A DNA stretch of 64,000 nucleotides, from the NCBI GenBank assembly GCA_002897115.2, contig BCIH01000005.1:1421639-1485638 (forward strand). Direction: 5' to 3'. Shown one piece after another: positions 57,447-64,000 of the stretch. The position numbers were made by a program, and so were the translations under genes. The notes below the pieces were generated by a model, which saw only the letters and a program-made list of their open reading frames with translations, was not told the DNA's origin and made no database searches. Source of the DNA: Prototheca cutis (lineage: Eukaryota; Chlorophyta; Trebouxiophyceae; Chlorellales; Chlorellaceae). The number at the start of each line of letters is the position of its first letter. Position 1 is the stretch's first letter.

Positions 57447-58155
57447 ATGAGAATAGCATTGGCCAAATCTTGTTGCTTTCCGAGTGTTTCCTGGAGCAGC
57501 AGCGACACCAAGATTGCTGGGCAGGGTTGGTAGTAAGGCCCCCCTTTGCACCAGCCAATCCAAGTGTAAACACTGCACAGGAGATGTACTGCCCCGTGAT
57601 GAAACAAGCAAGAAACAGCCAAGTAGGTAGGCATGTGAAAAACTGCCTCCTTCCCACCAGCAACTGACGAGGAATTGCAGTCGATCTTTCCTTACACACA
57701 AAGAAGGAAGTGCACGACTGTTCCACGCTGCAACCACTTTATGACCGCAAACCCATGATGCCAAACGACGTGCCGGGCAGAGCGTGGCGCGGACAACCGA
57801 GAAAGAAACACAAGCTCTGGAGGGCCGCCGACCAGAGGCAACAGCACCGCGCACGTCGACAGAAAAACACGCGTTTCTGATGAGCGCGGCGAGCCGCACG
57901 GCGCAGTCGCAATGTCTGCAAACAAACAAAAAAGGGGCACAGCCAGCGCGGGTGCCTCGCATTGCATCCAAGGGCCATCCAATGATAAGAGGGCATTACC
58001 AACCTGCGAGGCATGCACATGCGCAAGGACAGGCACGCACGGGACCAAAATGAGCTTCGATGGAGGGCCGATCGGCATTAGGAAAGGAGCACTGCCACCG
58101 GCCGGCCGGCTTTGAAATGGGACCAAAGCTCACACAGTCGCCAATGAGTCTTCCA
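57447..58155. other. Convergent spacer RPC3 / CCDC6-like
   Basis: About 710 bp between convergent stop codons. It holds both 3' UTRs; the open frames here lack motifs. Confidence 0.45.
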
Positions 58156-59132
58156 TTATGACGCCGGTGAGGCGTGGCGCCGTGACGTAGGCGTGCTGCT
58201 GGAGGCCATAGTAGGAGGAGCAGATGCAGCGCCACCCGTGTGCAACGCTGCAGCCCCGTCTGCCAGCGTGGTGGCAGCGGCTGTGGAACCCCCTCCAGCG
58301 ATCAACAGCCCCGAAGACGTGACGGAGGAGGAAGACCGGCGGGCGAGATCAGGCGCGCCACGGCCCAATCCCAGCTCGTGCTCTGGCGCCGCGGGCGACT
58401 GCGCGGTCCCCGTGGCTGCTCCGCCCACGGCACCGGCAGAGGTGACGCTGCTGGCCATGGGTGTTCCCGGGAGCAGGCCCGAGCCCTGCGCTGCCCGGAA
58501 GCTGCCCGTCGCGCTGGAGGAGCGGGAGCGGGAGCGCCCAGCGGCAAACCCACCCAGGCGGCCCCCCGCCCGGCTGGGGCTGCGNCCATAGACCCACTCG
58601 ATGGTGGCATCCAGCGGCGGATTGCTGGCGTCGTGCGGCACGATGCCAGCGCTTTCCAGCCGCGCCTCCAGAGCGCAGTAGGCCTGTGTCACGGCCTGGA
58701 GCTGGCGCTGCAGGCGGTTGACCACTTGCTCCTCCTCACGCTCGAACCCTGCCTCCATGGAGCAGCGTTCGCGGACCATGCGGTCCACGGCCTGCCGCAG
58801 CTCCGACACCTGTCGCCGCAGCTCCAGCTTCTCAGCCATGACAGCGTTTCGGTCAAGNGCCAGGGCCTCGACGCGCTTGCTCAGGCGGTTGGAAATAAAC
58901 TCCTGCTCAGCTTCCAGAGCGTTCTCTAGCGCCGCCTTTTCCCGGAGGAGCTGCGCCTTGTCGGCTTCTACTTCCCGCACCCGNCGCAGCAGCGTGCCAC
59001 TCACGTACGCCTGCTCTGAAGCCAGTCGAGCCTCAAGTTCCGCCTTGTCGCGGGAAAGCGCTGCCAGCCTCGTCCGGAGCTCGTCCACCAAGCCCTCCTC
59101 CGCCTCCACCTCCGGCCGCAGTGACTGCTGGG

Positions 59133-59210
<78 letters not shown>

Positions 59211-59633
59211 CGCTTGGGGGGGGGGGAGGGGGGATAAGCAACATGCTCCTTGCACATGCAATGCGCTACCATCCATCCCCACTACACACCAGCTTGAGTT
59301 CATCCAGGCGGGCCAAAAGCTTGTTGGTGAGGCGCTCCTCCTCGGCCTCCGCCTCCACCTGTCTCGTCACGGCAAGTTGCCGCTCCCTTTTCAGCTCCTC
59401 CTGCAGGGTCCCGCAGCGCCGGTGCTCCACCGCCAGCTGCAAGCGCCGCAGGGAGGTGAAGCGGGGTGAGCCGGGATGAGCGGGAGCTCGCCACGCTAAC
59501 ATCAACCCCTTTCCCGGAATAAACAACTCCGATCAGCCCTGCAACTACCCCCTCTCCCCCCCAACGGTACCTCATCGCGGAGCTTGAGCGCCTCCCGCTC
59601 CCAATCGATCCCCGTGCCATCCCTATCCGTCAT
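58156..59633 (-). CDS. CCDC6-like coiled-coil protein
   Basis: Three exons (59633-59571, 59436-59290, 59133-58156), each a whole number of codons, give 395 residues. Almost the entire first 270 residues form coiled coil with the CCDC6/H4 repeat style: RLTNKLLARLDELKL, LVDELRTRLAALSRDKAELE, LLREKAALENALEAEQEFIS NRLSKRVEAL, LELRRQVSELRQAVDRMV and EEEQVVNRLQRQLQAVTQAY. The tail is Ser/Ala/Gly-rich and disordered. Three ambiguous bases lie in the coding region (58585, 58858, 58984). CCDC6-type proteins are cytoskeletal or signalling scaffolds in animals; the algal role is unknown. The exon 3 acceptor is formed by the end of a 66-bp (CA)n tract. Confidence 0.78.
59135..59200. repeat. (TG)33 microsatellite abutting a splice acceptor
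   Basis: About 33 uninterrupted TG units on the plus strand, followed by CG units and a G-run to about 59226. On the CCDC6-like sense strand the tract is (CA)n whose last CAG is the exon 3 acceptor at 59133. Confidence 0.95.
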
Positions 59634-59734
59634 TGTGACCCCGTCGCGCGAGTGATCCAGCGCCGCCCGGAGGCCTTTACAGGCCGGGTGCAGAGGCCAT
59701 CAAAGCAATCCCAAAATCACCTCCACAATCTGTA

Positions 59735-59941
59735 ATGTTGTCGGCGCAAGGTGAACAGTGGTCTTGCGAGGTGTGCCGATCTCTCTTCATCCACCCCGAC
59801 CAGGAAGGCGTGACTGGGATGCGCCATCAAATTGGGGGCGAGGGGAGGCCCAACCCCCTCAAGCCCTCGACGGACTCGTCGTCCCCACAAATGGAGCTCG
59901 TACAAGCCCACTTGGCCGGTTTGGCATCGCGCGCACTATGA
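59735..59941 (+). CDS. Small upstream ORF (68 residues) overlapping the RNase T2 start
   Basis: Starts MLSAQGEQWSCEVCRSLFIH and ends at a TGA that overlaps the RNase T2 ATG as ATGA (59938-59941). It has a CxxC and later His but no recognised domain. It could be a uORF in the RNase T2 5' UTR, a first cistron of a bicistronic mRNA, or chance. Only the position is striking. Confidence 0.35.
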   Translation: MLSAQGEQWSCEVCRSLFIHPDQEGVTGMRHQIGGEGRPNPLKPSTDSSSPQMELVQAHLAGLASRAL

Positions 59942-61215
59942 CGATGAGAGTTTGGGCTTGCCTGTTGCCTCTCTTAGTGGGGTTGGCGCAGGCCCGGCCT
60001 GTGTCGCCCGGTTTCGACCTGTTGCTGCTGGTCAGGTCGTACCAGCCGGGCTTTTGCTCGCATAATCACTGCGCACGCGCTCCTAGGTCCGCCATGCCCA
60101 TTTAAATGTGTTTGATGAGAGAATGCAATTGCTGTTTGCGCTGTCGTGGGTGTGGAGTGTGTCGATCCCTCGTCCTTGTCTCCCTGCAGCTCGACCTTCA
60201 CGATTCATGGCCTGTGGCCCGAGTACAAGTCTGGCGGGTGGCCCCAGTTTTGCGGGCACGCCCCGGAGGCTCCCCCGCGGCCCAGCGCCGCCCAAAACTG
60301 CCTGTGGCCCAGCTTGATGGGCCCCAGCGGGGCCTTCTGGGAGCACGAATGGCAGCGACATGGGACGTGCGCCGAGCCCCTGCTGGGCAACCGCACTCGC
60401 TTCGTGCAGACCGTGCTCGATCTGCACAACGAATACAACTTGGACGTGCGTGCTGAGGGAAGGATGGGGGGGTGTTCAGAGTTTGTGACGCCTGGTGTTG
60501 GGAGCGACTGGGGGACCGGCCCAAGGCTTGCTCCCCAGGTGGTGGAGGTGGGAAGTGGTGATGGAATGAGGTCGGTGAGAAGGGTCTCGGTGACTGCCAA
60601 GCCAGGAACTCCCAAGCATCCAATATGCACACCCTGAATTCCATTCCCTGCCCACAGAGTGCATTTGGTGCGGCGGGCGTGGTGCCGTCGTCCTCTCGTA
60701 CATACGACGCGAAGGAGATGCTGGAGGCCTTGCAGACAGAGTTTGGCGCGGTGGGGCGGCTGTCCTGCACGGGTGGGAAGCTGGTTGAGGTGTGGATGTG
60801 CTTGGATCTGGATCTCAAGCCCATGGACTGCCCCGCCACCGTGCACCCGGCTCCGCGCTGCGGTGTGCGAGTGGGGCTCCCTCCCGGTGAGCACATGGAT
60901 GCCGCTTGCAAGCCCTATTTCCCACCCTGGGAACCCTCATCCAGTGAGCGCAAAGCCCGCAAGAGGACGCCATCCTCTGACGGGGCCAGCTCTGGCCGTG
61001 CATCAGCCGACGACGGCGGGGCATCCAAAAAGGATGCCGGCACCGACACGCCGGCGTGGGGCGTGGCACTCGTGTTTGTTATGGTGCTCGTTGTGGCATA
61101 CGCGGGCGTGTTTGCGGTGCAACGCTGCCTGGCAGCCCGCGACACCGCGCTGCGTCAGCCCCTGATGTACGAGCAGATGCCGCAGGGCGACTGGCGTTCG
61201 GTGGCTGACCCCTGA
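59938..61215 (+). CDS. RNase T2 family ribonuclease with C-terminal membrane anchor
   Basis: Secretory-pathway endoribonuclease acting on single-stranded RNA. Three exons (59938-60086, 60190-60445, 60658-61215) close in phase to 320 residues. Signal peptide MTMRVWACLLPLLVGLAQA. The fold starts with GFDLLLLVRSYQPGFC. Active site CAS I is FTIHGLWPEYKSGGWP and CAS II is FWEHEWQRHGTCAE, so both catalytic His and the Glu/Lys-region are preserved apart from a Gln in the usual Lys place (EWQRHG). The conserved Cys (QNCLWP, HGTC, LSCTGG, VWMCLD, DCPA) support disulfides. Unlike ordinary secreted T2 enzymes it continues through a Ser/Lys linker into a membrane helix, AWGVALVFVMVLVVAYAGVF, and a short tail LMYEQMPQGDWRSVADP. 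Confidence 0.92.
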
Positions 61216-61694
61216 TGAAGAACAGTAAGGGGTGTTCTGCTCTGGTAACCGTGCGGCAGGGGTGGAGCCCAGGTTCAAGGTAATGAGGACCAGATGCTGC
61301 TGCTGCTGCCACCCACTCTTCTGGGCACGAGACTGGATCCGGGATGGTCCCCCTTGCCACGGCATACCGTCCTTTCGGCACTGACATACATATTCCGGGC
61401 TCTGTCGATACCCCACAAGCTCTGGAGCACCGCTACCCTACCATGGTAATCACTTGTCGCACTGCATATTTTTTGTGATGGGATGCACCCTGGAAAGGGG
61501 CGCGTGCCCTCATGTGCAATGCTGCCTTCCCGGCCGCTGTTCGAAACGAGTGATGCGGCCTGCTGGTGCCGCGCCAGGGCGTGTTCCCCTGTACCAACCC
61601 AAATGCCCGCCGTCCTGCCTTTCTTATGTCTTCGGTGCCCCCGGAGGTGTTCCGTTTTTCTGCAATACAATGAACAAGCAAGTTGGAGCGGTGC
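61216..61694. other. Convergent spacer RNase T2 / TMEM256
   Basis: About 480 bp with both 3' UTRs. No gene or RNA recognised. Confidence 0.5.
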
Positions 61695-62562
61695 TTAGAA
61701 CGCGAGCGCAAGCCAGGCCGCCATGAGTGCAACGCCCCTGCAGGTTACCGTGATCCATTGGGAGGGGGGAGATCAAGTGAGGCAGTTGGAATGGTGGCAA
61801 AATACGGCACACCTTCAATGACATCCCATGCACCAGAGGCGGCCAGCCCGGATTGCACACGTTTCTTTTGCAATCATCTGAATCACCTTTTCCTGGGCTG
61901 CACAAATATCCCCCCTGGATCCCCCCCCCCCCCGCAATCTTCCCACCCCGGCCTGCAAACAAATAGCCAGACACACCCGAACGGCGCCAGCTTTCCATAC
62001 TTCCGGTCTTGGGTCAAGGCCACCGTGTAGCAGCTGCAGCTCAATGCCATGTATAAAACCAGGCCCCTCAAATGTGCCACGCAGTCGCCAGATTCAGCAC
62101 GTCGTGGGAGCGTTATTCCCTCACAGTGCAGTGCACCCACACAGTGGCCTCACTGCTCCTGCTTTTCAGTTCAAACCCCCAGAGAACAGGCATACCTGCC
62201 GCTGAAGAGGAGCGTGCCTACGAGCGTGAGTGATCCCACAATGTTCGCTCTCCTGCGAATGCAGTGGGGGCCCAAGTGGTCTCCATGCCAGGCACAAGCG
62301 GTAGTCCGGGGGATCCCCACATTCCTGCCCAGGAGTGTGAACCTAACCTGCGACCCGGTTCGGGCACCGTGCACGCAGCTTACCGTGTGAAGGGAGCAAT
62401 CGCCATGAGGAGACCTCCATGGAGTATGTGGTATTTGTTGGCTGTCTCGAACACGGTGCGGTAGGTGGGCTGGAGATGGTTGAGGCCATGTGCCCCATAC
62501 GCCCCAGCAGCCACCGCCGTGGCCCCGCCGATCGCTGCGAGCTTGTGCCAGACGGACGCCAT
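61695..62562 (-). CDS. TMEM256/DUF423 family membrane protein
   Basis: Four exons (62562-62384, 62252-62196, 62033-61977, 61737-61695) close in phase to 111 residues, the normal family length of about 110. MASVWHKLAAIGGATAVAAG AYGAHGL is the hallmark N-terminus (glycine-rich TM1 with GAxGAHGL), then ETANKYHILHGGLLMA, RANIVGSLTLVGTLLFSGSC Y, RKYGKLAPFGG, and the last helix VALMAAWLALAF. A small multi-pass membrane protein of unknown biochemical role, conserved from bacteria to animals. An intron contains a C-run (61921-61933). Secure identification. Confidence 0.93.
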
Positions 62563-62794
62563 AACCGCCGTTCCAATAATGTTTACACGGCACAAATGCG
62601 CTCTCAGTTCGAGCCGGCATGCTGAGATCCAATCGCGGGGCCCCTTCGGCGTGGAAGAAGCGACGTACGTCTCCCGTGGGCGGAACGATGACCGGGGTGT
62701 CGTCAAATGTCGGCATGGAATGCAAACCGGAAAAAAGAGCTCGCCAGCATATCAACCTCATCTCAGGGAGCTATTCCTCCCACAGACAAGCAAA

Positions 62795-63898
62795 TCACGC
62801 CGTCTTTCCATTTTCTATTGTTGCCTGCTTGTCTTGCTTCTCCGCCGCCTCCTTCTCCCACCACAAGGGCGGCGAGTTGGGCGTCCGAGCGGTCAGGATC
62901 TCGCAGCCGTTGGCAGTGATGATGATCTGGTGCTCAAACTGCGCACTGCGCTTGCCATCTTCCGTCACGGCCGTCCTGTGCATGTTTTTTTTGGGGGGGG
63001 GGTAGCTGGTTGGGCCTTTTACCTGACACCATGCATCAACTGGGCAACCCTCCATCCAGTCACGGCCACGGCCACACAGGCGCACCATCCGTCTGGCCAG
63101 GTCTTGTCGCGGTGTGTCCCTGCACAGATCATGGGCTCGATGGTGAACACCTCGCCTTCCTTCATCACGCCGCGGGCCTTGTTCTGGGCGTAGTGGGGGA
63201 CGTTGGGGGCACAGTGGAACAGGTCGCCGATGCCGTGGCCGCAGTACGTCTTGACGACGCTGAAGCCGTTGCGGTGCGCGTGCTGGGTGATGATGTCGCC
63301 AAGGTCACGGTACCGTGTGCCGGGCTTACAGACCGCAATCGCCTTCATCATGCACTGCACCCGGTGGAGTTGAGATTTTGGATGTGTTGAAGGGGGAAGG
63401 TGAATGTCGGCAGAGGGGTAGCGGTGGGTGGGTGGCGGGGCGACTGGGTGGGGGACAGGAGCGCACGTGAGAAGTTCCGAACCAGGGGATGGCCCTGATC
63501 CCTAACAACCGCACCACCGTTCACCTCATGAGTGACCTGGACGAGGCGCTTGGAATCTTCATCGGTTTCGCCCACAACAAACGTCTCATTCAGATCGCCG
63601 TGCCAGCCGTTGAGGAAGACGGAGACATCGACATTGACGATGTCGCCCTCCTGCAGCGGCCGCTTGTCCGGAATGCCATGGCAGATGACCTGGAGGTCAT
63701 TGAGCGGCAGTTGAGGTTGCAGGCCATGACGATGGTGCAGGGGGGGGCATGACACGGTGGCAGGGTGGTGTTCTGAAGACAAGCGCTGGTGTGTCCTCAA
63801 CATGTCGCAATTGCTATCAACCCACACCATTCCAGTCACGAACAAGCAAACAGTCCAGGCACTGGTCTCACCTCGTTCACAGAGGTGCAGACAGATTT
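62795..63898 (-). CDS. MAP1: Methionine aminopeptidase type 1 (5' end outside window)
   Basis: Removes initiator Met from nascent proteins; a dinuclear metal enzyme. Reading the minus strand from the right edge: SVCTSVNE (ends about 63872), then [20 protein letters not shown] and [20 protein letters not shown], then [57 protein letters not shown], and the last exon [20 protein letters not shown], ending IENGKTA at 62795. All five metal ligands are present (two Asp in [13 protein letters not shown], His in HGIG, Glu in TIEPM, Glu in QFEHQ). The C-terminal extension is short. The upstream exon runs into a G-homopolymer block at 63899, so the 5' part is missing or corrupted. Confidence 0.94.
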
Positions 63899-64000
63899 GG
63901 GGGGGGGGGGGGGGGGGGGGGGACTGGGGTAGGCTCCTGGGGGGGGGGGGGGGGGGGGGGCCTGCATGACGTCCGTTTGGGGGGGGGGGGGGGGGGGGGG
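63899..64000. repeat. Homopolymer G blocks at the right end
   Basis: Three G-runs of about 20 bases each, separated by short unique words, fill the last 100 bp and interrupt a MAP1 coding exon. Either a real expansion or a sequencing/assembly artefact. Confidence 0.85.

Noticed and set aside
1..64000. CRISPR array, bacterial operon or phage module
   Set aside because: No regularly spaced direct repeats, Shine-Dalgarno spacing or prokaryotic gene order; introns and gene content are eukaryotic.

Overview
This is eukaryotic nuclear DNA. It is GC-rich, with dense genes on both strands, short GT-AG (occasionally GC-AG) introns, and no operons. Plastid-type genes (EPSP synthase with an N-terminal transit-like leader, a mTERF protein, a carboxyvinyl-carboxyphosphonate phosphorylmutase-like protein) and a circularly permuted tRNA gene point to a green alga, most likely a chlorophyte such as a trebouxiophyte; that lineage call is inference. 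Scattered single N positions and one 25-N gap show that this is a draft assembly.

Layout, left to right: DysF-domain/diacylglycerol-lipase-like gene (-, cut by the left edge); EPSP synthase (-); splicing factor YJU2 (+); DJ-1/PfpI protein (+); Rab GDI (-); small membrane protein (+); RING plus RanBP2-type zinc finger protein (-); COP9 signalosome subunit 1 (+); an intergenic relic of a TnpB/Fanzor-like zinc ribbon; a four-TM protein (+); a second Fanzor-like repeat copy; CWF19-like splicing protein (+); SulP sulfate transporter (+); NSE1-like SMC5/6 subunit (-); CNOT10 (-); PEP-mutase/isocitrate-lyase superfamily protein (-); NOC4 (+); a tandem pair of four-TM paralogues (+); a coiled-coil membrane protein (+); mTERF (+); SF3A3 (-); the second copy of the Fanzor-like repeat; a type I membrane protein (+); a permuted tRNA-Thr(AGT) (-); RNA polymerase III subunit RPC3 (+); CCDC6-like coiled-coil protein (-); a possible small upstream ORF and a membrane-anchored RNase T2 (+); TMEM256/DUF423 (-); and methionine aminopeptidase 1 (-, cut by the right edge).

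Most genes are single-copy housekeeping functions and do not form a pathway cluster. Three unrelated spliceosome genes (YJU2, CWF19L, SF3A3) lie in the window, probably by chance. The accessory layer is of most interest. The tRNA-Thr gene has its 3' half encoded before its 5' half and rebuilds a perfect 73-nt cloverleaf. Three relics of TnpB/Fanzor-like RNA-guided nuclease genes belong to at least two sequence types, and one type is present twice as a roughly 500-bp repeat. Several introns need GC-AG splicing. A compound (TG)n-(G)n microsatellite recurs in introns and spacers, sometimes at a splice site, a scaffold gap or the contig end.

Exon boundaries were read by eye from splice motifs, phase and family alignment. 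Where phases close exactly this is stated; other junctions are approximate.
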